Shown: positions 53,228 through 63,169 of the stretch, piece by piece
How the letters are laid out: each line of letters opens with the position of its first letter
Numbering within the stretch: position 1 is the first letter of the stretch
Source: Comamonas antarctica
GTDB taxonomy: Bacteria; Pseudomonadota; Gammaproteobacteria; Burkholderiales; Burkholderiaceae_C
Reading direction: 5' to 3'
Length of the DNA stretch: 64,000 nt
NCBI RefSeq assembly: GCF_013363755.1
Contig: NZ_CP054840.1
Location: 2,349,501 to 2,413,500, forward strand
Position numbers and translations under genes: made by a program
The notes under the pieces: generated by a model
What the model saw: the letters and a program-made list of their open reading frames with translations, nothing else
Told to the model about the DNA's origin: nothing
Database searches by the model: none

Positions 53228-53737
53228 TCAGCGCGCCGTGCGCTGGCGCACGAACAGCGCCAGCAGCGCCAGCGCCATCAGCACGAAGGCAATGAACGAC
53301 CAGTTGGCGATCGAGCCGCCGAGGAAGGTCCAGTCGATGGCGGTGCAGTCGCCCGAGCCGCGGAAGATCATGGGAATCGCGCGGCTCAAAGGATAGTTCT
53401 CGACCATGCCGTAGAAGTCGCGGCCACAGGTCGCGATCTCCGGGGGATTCCACTGCAGCCAGCTCTGGCGCGCGGCAACAAAGGCACCGAAGCCCGCGGC
53501 CAGCAGCGCCAAGACGCCCCACCCCAGCCCCCAGCCACGGCCGCCGCGCAGGCTGCCCAGGCCGGTGAACAGCGCCACGCCAATCAGCGCATAGCGCTGC
53601 ACGATGCACATCGGGCAGGGCTCGAGGCCGACGCCATACTGCAGGTACATGCCAAACGCCAGCATTGCCACGCAGGCCGCGCTGATCAGCGCCAGCACGC
53701 GGCGCGGCGCCGTTTCAAACCAGTTCAACAACAACAT
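53228..53737 (-). CDS. dsbB: Disulfide bond formation protein DsbB
   Basis: The 169-residue inner-membrane protein has four membrane segments, the quinone-linked CPMC pair (GVGLEPCPMCIVQRYALI) and the second periplasmic pair (one Cys in EIATCGRDFYG, the other in RGSGDCTAIDW). It re-oxidises DsbA using ubiquinone. Two starts are possible, 53743 and 53737; the second has a better spaced AAGGA site. It is separated by 45 bp from the permease gene on the same strand. Confidence 0.93.
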   Translation of the reverse strand: MLLLNWFETAPRRVLALISAACVAMLAFGMYLQYGVGLEPCPMCIVQRYALIGVALFTGLGSLRGGRGWGLGWGVLALLAAGFGAFVAARQSWLQWNPPEIATCGRDFYGMVENYPLSRAIPMIFRGSGDCTAIDWTFLGGSIANWSFIAFVLMALALLALFVRQRTAR

Positions 53738-53778
53738 TTCCATCCTTCATGGGCCGCAGCAGCCGGCCCCGAAGGACC

Positions 53779-54903
53779 TCAGATGCCTGCAGCCTGGTCA
53801 ATGAACACCTTGGCCCTGCGCGGTGTCACCACCAGCGTTTCGCCCTCACGCAAACCCATGTCCTTGAACTGCTGCGCAGGAATCTGCGCTTCGATCAGGG
53901 CATCCTCTCCACTTTGCGTGGTGGAATGATTATCGTCGTCTGGAATAAGTTCCAGGCGCGCAATCGGGCCCACCACGATGGCGCGATCGAGGCGCGCCAC
54001 GATGCCGCGCGGCCGGCCCTGGGCATCGAGGCCCTGGCCCGGCGAATAGCGCTCGACATCGAGGTCGTGCGGGCGCACATAGGCAAAGGCCTTGGCGTCC
54101 TTGGCGTCGTCGGCCTCGGGCGCATCGAGCTCGATGCCGCTCATGTGCACCAGGCCCTCATGCGCACGGCCCTGGAACAGGTTCACGTCGCCGAGGAAAC
54201 CGTAGACGAACGGGCTCGCGGGGTTTTCCCAGACTTCCTGGGGCGAACCGCTCTGCTCGATCCTGCCCTGGTTGATGACCACCACGCGGTCGGCCACTTC
54301 GAGCGCCTCTTCCTGGTCGTGGGTCACGAAGATCGAGGTCACATGCAGTTCGTCGTGCAGGCGTCGCAGCCAGCGGCGCAGTTCCTTGCGCACCTTGGCG
54401 TCGAGCGCGCCGAACGGCTCGTCCAGCAGCAGCACCTTGGGCTCGACCGCCAGCGCGCGCGCCAATGCAATGCGCTGGCGCTGGCCGCCCGAGAGCTGCG
54501 ACGGATGGCGGTCGGCCAGCCAGTCGAGCTGCACCAGCTTGAGCAGGTCCATGACCTTGGTGCGAATCTGCGCCTCGGTAGGACGCTGCTTGCGCGGCTT
54601 GATGCGCAGGCCGAACGCGACGTTCTCGAACACCGTCATGTGGCGGAACAGCGCATAGTGCTGGAACACGAAGCCGACATTGCGCTCGCGCACATGCACA
54701 TCGGTGGTGTCCTCGCCGCTGAAATGGATGGTGCCGACGTCGGGCGTTTCCAGGCCGGCAATGATGCGCAGCAGCGTGGTCTTGCCGCAGCCCGAGGGGC
54801 CCAGCAGCGCGATCAGTTCGCCGGAGTTGATGTCCAGGCTCACATCGCGCAGCGCCTGGAAGCTGCCGAACTGCTTGCTGACATTGCGGATTTCGATACT
54901 CAT
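53779..54903 (-). CDS. cysA: Sulfate/thiosulfate ABC transporter ATPase
   Basis: The 374-residue ATPase has Walker [16 protein letters not shown], the signature [16 protein letters not shown], Walker [16 protein letters not shown] and the switch histidine in [13 protein letters not shown]-terminal TOBE-like domain follows ([14 protein letters not shown]). It energises sulfate import through CysT and CysW. The start at 54903 ([20 protein letters not shown]) fits the family; it is 13 bp after the cysW stop. Confidence 0.95.
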   Translation of the reverse strand: MSIEIRNVSKQFGSFQALRDVSLDINSGELIALLGPSGCGKTTLLRIIAGLETPDVGTIHFSGEDTTDVHVRERNVGFVFQHYALFRHMTVFENVAFGLRIKPRKQRPTEAQIRTKVMDLLKLVQLDWLADRHPSQLSGGQRQRIALARALAVEPKVLLLDEPFGALDAKVRKELRRWLRRLHDELHVTSIFVTHDQEEALEVADRVVVINQGRIEQSGSPQEVWENPASPFVYGFLGDVNLFQGRAHEGLVHMSGIELDAPEADDAKDAKAFAYVRPHDLDVERYSPGQGLDAQGRPRGIVARLDRAIVVGPIARLELIPDDDNHSTTQSGEDALIEAQIPAQQFKDMGLREGETLVVTPRRAKVFIDQAAGI

Positions 54904-54916
54904 GGTGTTTCTTCCT

Positions 54917-55840
54917 TCAGCGGATGCCCGCTGGCGTCGGCAGCGGCGTGGGCCGCTCGGGAGGCAGGTCTGCGGTCGCGGCCAGCTCGCGCTCGGCGCG
55001 CCACTCGGCAACCGACTTCACCAACAGCGTCACGAGCGCCAGCAGCGCCAGCAAAGAGGCAGCGGCAAATGCCGCAACCGACTGGTATTCGTTGTAGAGG
55101 ATTTCGACGTGCAGCGGGATGGTGTTGGTCTGGCCGCGGATATGGCCCGACACCACCGACACCGCGCCGAACTCGCCCATGGCGCGCGCATTGCACAGGA
55201 TCACCCCATACAGCAGACCCCATTTGATGTTGGGCAGCGTGACCTTGTAGAAGGTCTGCCAGCCGGTCGCGCCCAGCACGATGGCCGCCTGCTCCTCGTC
55301 GCTGCCCTGGGCCTGCATCAGCGGTATCAATTCGCGCGCAATGAACGGGAAGGTGACGAAGATCGTTGCCAGCACGATGCCGGGCACGGCAAAGATGATC
55401 TTGATGTCGTGGGCTTGCAGCCAGGGACCGAGCCAGCCATGCGAGCCGAACATCAGCACGTAGGTCAGGCCCGCGACCACGGGCGAGACCGAGAACGGCA
55501 GGTCGACCAGCGTGGTCAGGAACGCCTTGCCCTTGAACTCGTACTTGGCGATGCACCAGGCCGCGGCGACACCGAACACCAGGTTCAACGGCACCGCGAT
55601 CAAGGCGGTGATCAGCGTCAGCTTGATGGCCGACCAGGCATCGGGCTCGCGCAGGCCATCGAGGTAGGCGCCAAAGCCCTTGCGCAGCGCCTCGGTGAAC
55701 ACCGCGGCCAGCGGCAGCACCAGGAACAGCAGCAGGAAAGCCAGCGCGATGCCGATCAGCGTCCAGCGCACCCAGGGTGCCTCGGTCGTGCCGGCCTTGG
55801 CGCGGCGTACCGGGCTGCGGGAGGAGGAGATTCCACTCAT
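54917..55840 (-). CDS. cysW: Sulfate ABC transporter permease CysW
   Basis: The 307-residue protein has about six membrane segments, with the ABC permease EAA loop recognised as [20 protein letters not shown]. The stretches [20 protein letters not shown] and [20 protein letters not shown] are CysW-like. It pairs with CysT to form the sulfate channel. Its start overlaps the cysT end by 4 nt. Confidence 0.94.
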   Translation of the reverse strand: MSGISSSRSPVRRAKAGTTEAPWVRWTLIGIALAFLLLFLVLPLAAVFTEALRKGFGAYLDGLREPDAWSAIKLTLITALIAVPLNLVFGVAAAWCIAKYEFKGKAFLTTLVDLPFSVSPVVAGLTYVLMFGSHGWLGPWLQAHDIKIIFAVPGIVLATIFVTFPFIARELIPLMQAQGSDEEQAAIVLGATGWQTFYKVTLPNIKWGLLYGVILCNARAMGEFGAVSVVSGHIRGQTNTIPLHVEILYNEYQSVAAFAAASLLALLALVTLLVKSVAEWRAERELAATADLPPERPTPLPTPAGIR

Positions 55841-56730
55841 GCCGGCGCTCCTGCGTGGCGGCGCTGCCAGGCTTGCAGCGCATTGATGATCAACAGCAGC
55901 ACGAAGGAGATGACCAGCATCACCACTGCCACGGCGGTGGCGCCGGCATAGTCGTATTGCTCGAGCTTGCCGATGATGATCAGCGGCGTGATCTCGGAAA
56001 TCATGGGCATGTTGCCGGCAATGAAGATGACCGAGCCATACTCGCCGACGGCGCGGGCAAACGCCATCGCAAAGCCGGTGAGCAGCGCCGGCGTGATGCT
56101 CGGCAGGATCACCTTGACGAAGATCTGCAGGCGTGTCGCGCCCAGGCTGGTGGCCGCCTCTTCCAGTTCCTTTTCCGCATCCTCGAGCACCGGCTGCACC
56201 GTGCGCACGACAAACGGCAGGCCGATGAAGATCAAGGCGATGACGATGCCCGCGGGCTTGAACGCCAGCTGGATGCCCAGTGGCTCGAGATACTGGCCGA
56301 TCCAGCCATTGCCCGCGAGCAGCGCCGTGAGCGAGATGCCGGCCACGGCCGTGGGCAGCGCAAATGGCAGGTCGACCAGCGCGTCGACGATCTTCTTGCC
56401 AGGAAACCGGTAGCGCACCAGCACCCAGGCAATCAGCAGGCCGAACACCAGGTTGACCAGCGCCGCGATCAGCGAGGCGCCGAACGTCAGCCGGTACGAC
56501 GCCATGACGCGCGGCGCGCTCACGGCCTCCCAGAACTGGGGCCAGGTCATGGTGAAGGTCTTGAAGACCAGCGCCGACAGCGGGATCAGCACGATGATGC
56601 TGAGGTAGAACAGCGTGTAGCCAAGCGTGAGCCCGAAGCCGGGCAGCACGCGTTTGGCGCCACGGCCGCGCCGGCGGGGCGTGGCCGCGGCAAGGGATGC
56701 GGCCGGAGCCGAGTTAGCAGCGGATGCCAT
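55837..56730 (-). CDS. cysT: Sulfate ABC transporter permease CysT
   Basis: The 297-residue permease has a short Ala/Arg-rich cytoplasmic lead, six membrane segments and the EAA loop [40 protein letters not shown] is family-typical. The gene follows sbp2 by 21 bp. CysT is also known as CysU. Confidence 0.94.
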   Translation of the reverse strand: MASAANSAPAASLAAATPRRRGRGAKRVLPGFGLTLGYTLFYLSIIVLIPLSALVFKTFTMTWPQFWEAVSAPRVMASYRLTFGASLIAALVNLVFGLLIAWVLVRYRFPGKKIVDALVDLPFALPTAVAGISLTALLAGNGWIGQYLEPLGIQLAFKPAGIVIALIFIGLPFVVRTVQPVLEDAEKELEEAATSLGATRLQIFVKVILPSITPALLTGFAMAFARAVGEYGSVIFIAGNMPMISEITPLIIIGKLEQYDYAGATAVAVVMLVISFVLLLIINALQAWQRRHAGAPA

Positions 56731-56751
56731 GGTGCAGGAGCGCGCGCCGGC

Positions 56752-57753
56752 TTACTTGCCAGGCGTGTAGAGCTTGTCGAACTGTCCGCCGTCGTTGAAG
56801 TGCACCTTCTGGGCTTCGGACAGCGAGCCGAAGTACTTGGCCACGGTGAATTGCTTGAGCGGCTTGAACGTCGCGGCATGCTTCTTCAGCACCGCTTCCG
56901 AGCGCGGGCGCAGCGCATGCTGGGCGGCAATCTCCTGTGCCTCTTCCGAGTACAGGTAGTCCAGGTAATCCTTGGCCAGCGTGCCCGTGCCCTTCTTGGC
57001 AACCGTGCGTTCCACCACGGCCACGGGATTCTCGGCAACGATCGACGACGAGGGATAGACCGCCTGGACCTTGCCCTTGCCGAATTCGCGGTCGATGGAG
57101 ATGACTTCGGATTCGAAGGTGATCAGCACGTCGCCGATATTGCGCTGCAGGAAGATCGCGGTCGCGTCGCGGCCGCCCTTGCCCAGCACCGGCACGTTCT
57201 TGTAGAGCTTGCCGACGAATTCGGCAGCCTGCGCCTCGGTCGCGCCCTTCTCGCGCGCCGCACCCCACGCGGCCAGATAGGCATAGCGGCCGTTGCCGCC
57301 GGTCTTGGGGTTGACCACGACGACCTGCACGCCGGGCTTGATCAGGTCGTCCCAGTCCTTGATGTTCTTGGGATTGCCATTGCGCACCAGGAACAGCATG
57401 GTCGAGGTCGTGGGCGAGGCATCATTGGGGAATTTCTTGGCCCAGTCCTTGGCCACCACGCCTTTGCTGGCCAGGAACTCGATGTCGGTGGTCGTGTTCA
57501 TGGTCACCACGTCTGCATCGAGGCCGTCATTGACCGCACGTGCCTGGGCGCTGGAGCCGGCATGCGACTGGTCGATCTTCACGTCCTTGCCCGTCGTCTT
57601 CTTGTAGTGCGCGACGAAGGCCGCGTTGTAGTCCTTGTAGAACTCGCGCGCCACGTCATACGACACATTGAGCAACTGGTTTTGGGCCATTGCCGCGCCG
57701 CTGGCCGCAAACGCGAGGCTGGCCAAAACTGTCTTGAGAGTCAGAGATTTCAT
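56752..57753 (-). CDS. Second periplasmic sulfate-binding protein
   Basis: The 333-residue protein has a signal peptide (ending ASGAAMA|Q near residue 23) and the Sbp core: [60 protein letters not shown] and DVLITFESEVISI. It heads the cysTWA transporter operon and is the likely partner of that permease. It is clearly paralogous to the sbp product at 33891-34913, differing in many positions, so the two may differ in affinity or in preference for thiosulfate. Confidence 0.93.
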   Translation of the reverse strand: MKSLTLKTVLASLAFAASGAAMAQNQLLNVSYDVAREFYKDYNAAFVAHYKKTTGKDVKIDQSHAGSSAQARAVNDGLDADVVTMNTTTDIEFLASKGVVAKDWAKKFPNDASPTTSTMLFLVRNGNPKNIKDWDDLIKPGVQVVVVNPKTGGNGRYAYLAAWGAAREKGATEAQAAEFVGKLYKNVPVLGKGGRDATAIFLQRNIGDVLITFESEVISIDREFGKGKVQAVYPSSSIVAENPVAVVERTVAKKGTGTLAKDYLDYLYSEEAQEIAAQHALRPRSEAVLKKHAATFKPLKQFTVAKYFGSLSEAQKVHFNDGGQFDKLYTPGK

Positions 57754-57899
57754 GGTAGCAAAGCCTGGAACGTAAAGAAGTGTTTCGATTGTGCGAGTTC
57801 GACCTTCAAACTCAAACGAATATATTCTTGTTAATTAATCAGCACTGGGAATATAGAGCCAAGCCCGAGACAAGGCCAAGGCCGCCCCGGTGGCGCGGG
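57754..57899 (-). promoter_or_regulatory. Upstream region of sbp2-cysTWA
   Basis: On the transcribed strand, a TTAATTAACAAGAATATATTCG stretch (split here across 57816-57840) lies about 70 bp before the gene and is strikingly AT-rich for this genome. A CysB-type activator site is a reasonable guess; no hexamers are clear enough to call a promoter. Confidence 0.35.
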
Positions 57900-58475
57900 T
57901 CAAGCCTGCAAGGCCGAAGTTTCCGCCGGTGTGGATGACCATGCAAGTCCCGCCGTCAGCGACTGCAGCAGCGCGAGCCCCAACGGCCAGGGGCCGTGCC
58001 CCGATTCGACATTGACATGGCCGGCATTCTGCAGCCGCACCAGTTCGCTGCCCCAGGCGCGCGCATAGGCACCCGCAAGCCGGATCGGACAAAAGGGGTC
58101 ATTGCTGCTTGCCACCAGCACGCTGCGGTAGGGCAGCGCGGCCGAAGGCACGGGCGCGAAGTCGATCAGCTGGGCGCGGCGCTCCGGATCGGCCGGCGCC
58201 ACGAAAAGCGCGCCGGCGACCCGCCCGACCGCCTCCGCGCCCATGTGTGTCGTGGCAATGCAGCCCAGGCTATGGGCGACGATGACGACCGGCTCGGGGC
58301 GCGAGAGCACGCATTCCTCGAGGCGCTGCACCCATGCTTCGCGGTGCGGTGCGATCCAGTCGTCCTGCACCACGCGCTGGGCGCCGGGCAGCTGCTCGGC
58401 CCAGAGGCTCTGCCAGTGGCCAGGGCCCGAGTCGCGCCAGCCGGGCACAATCAGAACGCGTGGGTTTGTATGCAT
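57900..58475 (-). CDS. RBBP9/YdeN-family serine hydrolase
   Basis: The 191-residue alpha/beta hydrolase has the family start VLIVPGWRDSGPGHWQSLW, the nucleophile serine in VIVAHSLGCIAT, the acid in ASSNDPFCP and the histidine in LQNAGHVNVESGHGPWP. The GHWQ and HVN motifs are the family signature. Substrates are not known. It is on the minus strand between the sbp2 operon and a LysR gene, with 69 bp to the latter's 3' end. Confidence 0.9.
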   Translation of the reverse strand: MHTNPRVLIVPGWRDSGPGHWQSLWAEQLPGAQRVVQDDWIAPHREAWVQRLEECVLSRPEPVVIVAHSLGCIATTHMGAEAVGRVAGALFVAPADPERRAQLIDFAPVPSAALPYRSVLVASSNDPFCPIRLAGAYARAWGSELVRLQNAGHVNVESGHGPWPLGLALLQSLTAGLAWSSTPAETSALQA

Positions 58476-58544
58476 GCCTGTTCTCCTTGAGCGCAGATTG
58501 TCGGCAGCTTTGCTGGAAATCCCAACGAACCATTGGTTGTTATC

Positions 58545-59468
58545 TTATGGGTCCGCACGCGGCGCCGTGTGGCTGGTGCCCGGCATGCTTTCAGCGAGGA
58601 AATCGAGAAAGCCGCGCACCGCGGGCGACAGGCCGCGCCGCGACGGAAACACCGCATGCACCACGCCCTGCGGCGGCGACCAGCCCGGCAGCAGGTGCAC
58701 CATGCGGCCATCGGCCAACTCGTCGTGGCACATGTAGTCAGGCAGCCAGCCCATGCCGGTGCCGGCCAGCACCGCGAACTTGAGCGTCAGCAGGTCATCC
58801 GCGACGTAGCGTGGGTGATGCACCAGCGTATATTCCTGCCCGCCCGGACCGTGCAGCAACAGGCTCGCGCGCCCGTCCACCGCCGACATTGCCAGGGAGT
58901 CGAGCCGCCCGAGTTCCTCGAGCCGCGTGGGCCGCCCCTGGCGGCGCAGCAGTTCGGGGCTCGCCACCAGCACCAGCCGCGACATATCCAGGCGCTTGAC
59001 CACCATGCTGCCGCTGTCATCGAGCGAGGAGCGCACGCGCAGCGCCACATCGATGCTTTCTTCGACCAGATTCACGGCCCGGTTCGTGACCTGCATTTCC
59101 ACGCGCACCAATGGGTTGCGCTGCAGATAGACCGGCAGCAATTCGCCCACCACGGTCTGCGCGAGCGTCACGGGACAGCTCACGCGCAGCGTACCGCAGG
59201 GCTCGGTGCGCACCTGGGCCACGGTATCGGCCGCGGCCTGCGCGGCATCGCGCATGACCTGACAGTGGCGCAGGTAGGCCTCGCCGACCTCGGTCAGCGA
59301 CAGCTTGCGCGTGGTGCGCTGCAGCAGGCGTACGCCCAGCCGCGCTTCTAGCTCGGCCACGCGCCGCGACAACCGCGACTTCGGGATGCCCAAAGCCCGT
59401 CCCGCAGCCGCAAAACCGCCGCGCTCGACCACCTCGGCGAAATACAGCATGTCATTGAGATCATTCAC
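58545..59468 (-). CDS. LysR-family regulator divergent from azoR
   Basis: The 307-residue protein has the LysR helix-turn-helix ([38 protein letters not shown]) and an effector domain of the CrgA/AaeR-like class that often controls quinone- or redox-responsive enzymes. The GTG at 59468 is chosen because GGAGG lies five bases before it; a TTG four codons upstream is possible. It is divergent from azoR across a 136-bp gap, the usual position for a regulator of an azoreductase or quinone reductase. Confidence 0.88.
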   Translation of the reverse strand: MNDLNDMLYFAEVVERGGFAAAGRALGIPKSRLSRRVAELEARLGVRLLQRTTRKLSLTEVGEAYLRHCQVMRDAAQAAADTVAQVRTEPCGTLRVSCPVTLAQTVVGELLPVYLQRNPLVRVEMQVTNRAVNLVEESIDVALRVRSSLDDSGSMVVKRLDMSRLVLVASPELLRRQGRPTRLEELGRLDSLAMSAVDGRASLLLHGPGGQEYTLVHHPRYVADDLLTLKFAVLAGTGMGWLPDYMCHDELADGRMVHLLPGWSPPQGVVHAVFPSRRGLSPAVRGFLDFLAESMPGTSHTAPRADP

Positions 59469-59520
59469 TCTTGCCTCCAATCGTTCTATTTTCGGAACAA
59501 TCTATTGCATAAACCGCAGC

Positions 59521-59549
59521 TTATCAAGCTGTTGTCCCAACGGCATAAT
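59521..59549 (+). promoter_or_regulatory. Candidate azoR promoter
   Basis: TTATCA (59521-59526) and CATAAT (59544-59549) are separated by 17 bp and lie 56 bp before the azoR ATG. The -10 matches five of six consensus bases. Confidence 0.45.
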
Positions 59550-59604
59550 CTATACCAAGCTTGACGGAATACCCGTCCCAACCAACACCGAAGGAGCCTT
59601 TTCC

Positions 59605-60222
59605 ATGCAACTGCTGCACATCGATTCCGCCATCACCGGCGACATGTCCGTTTCCCGCGAGCTGAGCGCCCGCACCGTGCAGGCGTGGGCCCAGGCCCAT
59701 CCCGGCCTGCAGGTCGACTACCTGGACCTGGCCCAGGATGCCCCGAGCCACCTGTCCGCCCAGTCCATGGGCTTTCGCACCGGCCAGAACGCCGCGACCG
59801 AAGCCGAGCGCGCCGAGAACGCGATTTCCGAGAAGCTCGTGACCCAGTTCCTGGCCGCAGACGTCGTGGTGATCGGCGCGCCGTTCTACAACTTCAGCAT
59901 TCCCAGCCAGCTCAAGGCCTGGATCGACCGCATTGCCCAGCCCGGCCGCACCTTCCGCTACACCGCGGCCGGCCCCGAAGGCCTGGCCAAGGGCAAGACG
60001 GTCATCATCGTCTCGACCCGTGGCGGCGTGTACTCGACCTCCGAAGGCGGCCGCGCGATGGAGCACCAGGAAAGCCTGCTGCAGACCGTGCTCGGCTTCC
60101 TGGGCGTGACCGATGTGCGCTTCGTGCGCGCCGAAGGCGTGGCCATGGGCCCAGACGCCAAGGCCGCAGCCCTGGCGCAGGCAGAGGAAGCCATTCGCAG
60201 CCAGCTGGCCATTGCCGCTTGA
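59605..60222 (+). CDS. azoR: FMN-dependent NADH-azoreductase / quinone reductase
   Basis: The 205-residue flavodoxin-fold enzyme matches Azo[40 protein letters not shown] (FMN and NADH site), [15 protein letters not shown] and [19 protein letters not shown]. It reduces quinones and azo dyes in two-electron steps and protects against thiol stress. GAAGGAGCC precedes the ATG. It is followed by its own terminator. Confidence 0.94.
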   Translation: MQLLHIDSAITGDMSVSRELSARTVQAWAQAHPGLQVDYLDLAQDAPSHLSAQSMGFRTGQNAATEAERAENAISEKLVTQFLAADVVVIGAPFYNFSIPSQLKAWIDRIAQPGRTFRYTAAGPEGLAKGKTVIIVSTRGGVYSTSEGGRAMEHQESLLQTVLGFLGVTDVRFVRAEGVAMGPDAKAAALAQAEEAIRSQLAIAA

Positions 60223-60279
60223 ACTGCCGGGCCCGAGCGGCCCGCGCCGCGGTGATGCAGCACTCGCTCACTCGGACAT

Positions 60280-60313
60280 TGCCCCTGCTGTCATGGACAC
60301 AGGGGCATTTTTT
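60280..60313 (+). terminator. Rho-independent terminator after azoR
   Basis: TGCCCCTG and CAGGGGCA form an 8-bp stem with a 12-base loop, followed by six T. It lies 57 bp after the azoR stop. Confidence 0.88.
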
Positions 60314-60372
60314 GTTAGGCTAGGGTTTACCCAGAGTTTCACTGCTCCTGCCTTTCTGCCCCCTCCCCAGCC

Positions 60373-60747
60373 ATGTCTTCCGCCCCGCAGCGCCCACGCA
60401 AATATACGGACGAGTCCTTTGTCATCAAGGCCGTGACCATCGGGCTGATCATCGCCATCGTCTCGGGCTACCTGCTGAACTGGTATCTGGATGCGCGCAG
60501 CAAGCGAGAAATGGACCAGGCCCAGTCCGCGGTCTACCGCCAGTACCTGCGCAGCACCCCGCCCCAGCCGCCGCAGCCCCTGCCGGATGCGGTTGCCGAG
60601 CGTTTCAAGGTACGCGACGAATTGCTGGCGCATCCCGGCGTCAAGCCCGGCCCGGGTTTCGCCTCGCCCGGCGTGCAGAGCACGGGCAAGGCGATCGTCG
60701 ACGCGATCGATGGCGCCCAGGGCCGCCAGGCTGCGCCGCGCTCCTGA
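60373..60747 (+). CDS. Small single-span membrane protein
   Basis: The 124-residue protein has a short cytoplasmic lead (MSSAPQRPRKYTDESFV), one membrane segment (AVTIGLIIAIVSGYLLNWYL) and a Pro/Gln-rich outer part (STPPQPPQPLPDAV). The family was not recognised. It follows the azoR terminator and precedes the TonB-dependent receptor gene by 247 bp, so it is probably transcribed alone. Confidence 0.75.
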   Translation: MSSAPQRPRKYTDESFVIKAVTIGLIIAIVSGYLLNWYLDARSKREMDQAQSAVYRQYLRSTPPQPPQPLPDAVAERFKVRDELLAHPGVKPGPGFASPGVQSTGKAIVDAIDGAQGRQAAPRS

Positions 60748-60994
60748 AATGGATCTCCGGCTGGAACATTAACCACGGGATTCTCGGTGTTTACAACGCC
60801 CGGTGACATCGGATGAACGCTCTGTGGCATTCTTCGGCCCTTGCCGCGCGTAGCTGTATCCTAGGCCGGCCCTTTCCCCACTGAAACGACTGCAGCGCAG
60901 CACCTGCCGGCCCCGCCGGCCGTGCCGCGTTGCGCCGCGCATGGCCGCAGCCCACAAGCCACGGCCGGCGCATGCAAACCACAAGGTTCTCTTC

Positions 60995-63097
60995 ATGACA
61001 CTGCATCATCTGCGCTGGGTTGCCGGCCTGCCCGTCCTCGTCGGCGGCATGTACGGCATGGCAATTGCCCAGCCTGCCACCGACGCCCGCCTCTCCGAGA
61101 TCACGGTCCACAGCACGCTGGGCGGCACGACGCTGGAGCAGACGCCGGCCTCGGTGACGGTGGTCGATGGCGAGCAGATGCGCGACCGCCAGCTGCAGGT
61201 CAACCTGTCGGAAAGCCTGTCCGGCGTGCCGGGCCTGCAGATCAACAACCGCCAGAACTACGCGCAGGACCTGCAGCTGTCGATACGCGGCTATGGCGCG
61301 CGTTCGACCTTTGGCCTGCGCGGCGTGCGCCTTTACGTCGACGGCATTCCTGCCACCATGCCCGACGGACAGGGTTCGCTGTCGCACATCGACATCGGCA
61401 GCCTGGAGCGCGTCGAGGTGCTGCGCGGCCCCTACTCCGCGCTGTATGGCAACTCGTCCGGCGGCGTGATCAGCATGTACACCGAAACGCCCACCGGCCG
61501 CCCCAGCCTCGAAGGCGGCTACACGGTGGGCAGCAACGGCCAAAAACGCATTTCGGCCAAGGCCAGCGGCCAGACCGGCCAGGGCCTGAGCTATGTGCTC
61601 AGCGCCAGCCGCTATCTGACCGACGGGTATCGCGACCACAGCGCCGCCGACCGCAATGTGGCCAATGCCAAGCTGTCCACCGCCATCGGCGACGACGCGA
61701 CGCTGACCATCGTGGCCAATACCATGAAGACCGACGCGCAGGATCCGCAAGGGCTGACCTGGGCCCAGTGGCAGGCCAACCCGCGCCAGGCCTCGGCGGT
61801 GGCCGAAACCTTCAACACCCGCAAGACGCTGGAGCAGACCCAGGTCGGCGCGACCTATGAGCGCCGCCTCAGCGCCGCGCACAGCGTGTCGCTCACGGCC
61901 TATGCGGGGCACCGCTCCATGGAGCAATACCAGTCCATTCCCGAGTCCGCACAACGCGCCGCCGGCCACGCGGGCGGCGTCATCGACATGTCGCGCGACT
62001 ACGCCGGCCTCGATGCGCGCTGGACGGGACGCTTCAGCAATACGCCGGTGCCCCTCACCGTGACGGCTGGCCTGTCGGTCGATACCGTCAAGGAAGACCG
62101 CCAGGGCTATGAGAACTTCGTCGGCAGCCAGCTGGGCGTCAAGGGCGCGCTGCGCCGCGATGAGGACAACAGCGTCACCAGCATCGACCCCTATGTGCAG
62201 GCCACCTGGCAACTCGCACCCGCATGGAGCCTGGGCACCGGCCTGCGCTACAGCCATCTCAAGTTCGAGTCGGACGACCGCTACATCCGCGCCGGCAATC
62301 CCGACGACTCCGGCAGCGTGACCCACAGCAAGGCCTTGCCGGTGGTGTCGCTGTCGTATCAGCTCACCCCCGAAAAGACCGTCTACGCCAGTGCAGGGCG
62401 CGGTTTCGAGACTCCGACCTTTGCCGAACTGTCGTACCGCCCGGGCAGCATCGGCGGCCTGAACTTCGACCTGCAGCCCAGCGTGAGCACGCAGTATGAA
62501 GTCGGCTACCGCGAGCGCCTTACCGGCGCCGTCAAGGGCGGCTGGAGCGCGGCCGTGTTCCAGTCGCGTACCAGCGATGAGATCGTCAGCGCCGGCTCCA
62601 GCAACGGCCGCACCACTTACCGCAATGCCGGCGACACCCGCCGCCAGGGCCTGGAACTGCAAGCCGACCTGCGCCTGGCGCCGCAGTGGAAGCTGCAGGC
62701 TGCCTATACCTACCTCGACGCCAAGTTCCTCCAGGCGTCGGGCACCGCCGCCGCGGGCAACATGCTGCCTGGCCTGGCCAAGCAGCATCTGGCGCTGGGC
62801 CTGGACTACGACCTCACTTCCGAGTGGCGCGTTGGGGTGTCGGCCGAGTACATGGGCCAGGTCTACGTGAACGACGCCAACAGCGAATCCGCTCCGTCGT
62901 ACACCGTGGCTGCGGCCAGCATCGGCTACCGCAAGGTCATGGGCCCCTGGACGCTGCGTGCGTTTGCACGCGTCGACAACCTGTTCGACCGCAAGTATGT
63001 CGGCTCGGTCATCGTCAACGATGGCAACCAGCGCTACTTCGAAGGCGCCCCGGGCCGGCAGTGGATCACGGGCGTGAGCGCCGCCTACCAGTTCTGA
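60995..63097 (+). CDS. TonB-dependent outer-membrane receptor
   Basis: The 700-residue protein has a signal peptide (VLVGGMYGMAIA|Q), a plug domain (about residues 33-150, with ASVTVVDGEQMRDRQ, LSIRGYGARSTFGLRG and VEVLRGPYSALYGNSSGG) and a 22-strand barrel ending in WITGVSAAYQF with terminal Phe. A TonB box is not obvious; SEITVHS is the best candidate. The closest layout is that of siderophore or metal receptors of the FecA/PupB sort, but no ligand can be named. No riboswitch or Fur box was recognised in the 247 bp upstream. It ends at a terminator. Confidence 0.92.
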   Translation: MTLHHLRWVAGLPVLVGGMYGMAIAQPATDARLSEITVHSTLGGTTLEQTPASVTVVDGEQMRDRQLQVNLSESLSGVPGLQINNRQNYAQDLQLSIRGYGARSTFGLRGVRLYVDGIPATMPDGQGSLSHIDIGSLERVEVLRGPYSALYGNSSGGVISMYTETPTGRPSLEGGYTVGSNGQKRISAKASGQTGQGLSYVLSASRYLTDGYRDHSAADRNVANAKLSTAIGDDATLTIVANTMKTDAQDPQGLTWAQWQANPRQASAVAETFNTRKTLEQTQVGATYERRLSAAHSVSLTAYAGHRSMEQYQSIPESAQRAAGHAGGVIDMSRDYAGLDARWTGRFSNTPVPLTVTAGLSVDTVKEDRQGYENFVGSQLGVKGALRRDEDNSVTSIDPYVQATWQLAPAWSLGTGLRYSHLKFESDDRYIRAGNPDDSGSVTHSKALPVVSLSYQLTPEKTVYASAGRGFETPTFAELSYRPGSIGGLNFDLQPSVSTQYEVGYRERLTGAVKGGWSAAVFQSRTSDEIVSAGSSNGRTTYRNAGDTRRQGLELQADLRLAPQWKLQAAYTYLDAKFLQASGTAAAGNMLPGLAKQHLALGLDYDLTSEWRVGVSAEYMGQVYVNDANSESAPSYTVAAASIGYRKVMGPWTLRAFARVDNLFDRKYVGSVIVNDGNQRYFEGAPGRQWITGVSAAYQF

Positions 63098-63124
63098 GTT
63101 GCGCCGCGAGACGCGCACACCATG

Positions 63125-63150
63125 AAAAAACCGGCCTCTGGCCGGTTTTT
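63125..63150 (+). terminator. Rho-independent terminator after the TonB-dependent receptor
   Basis: AAAAACCGGCC and GGCCGGTTTTT form a perfect stem with a TCT loop. It lies 28 bp after the receptor stop and 20 bp before the end of the opposing FMN reductase gene. The A-tract and T-tract on both sides let it work in both directions. Confidence 0.9.
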
Positions 63151-63169
63151 CTTTGCCTGCAACTGCGCC

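Noticed and set aside
60748..60994. Cobalamin riboswitch or Fur box before the TonB-dependent receptor
   Set aside because: Neither the B12-box core nor a 19-bp Fur-like palindrome could be seen in the 247 bp.
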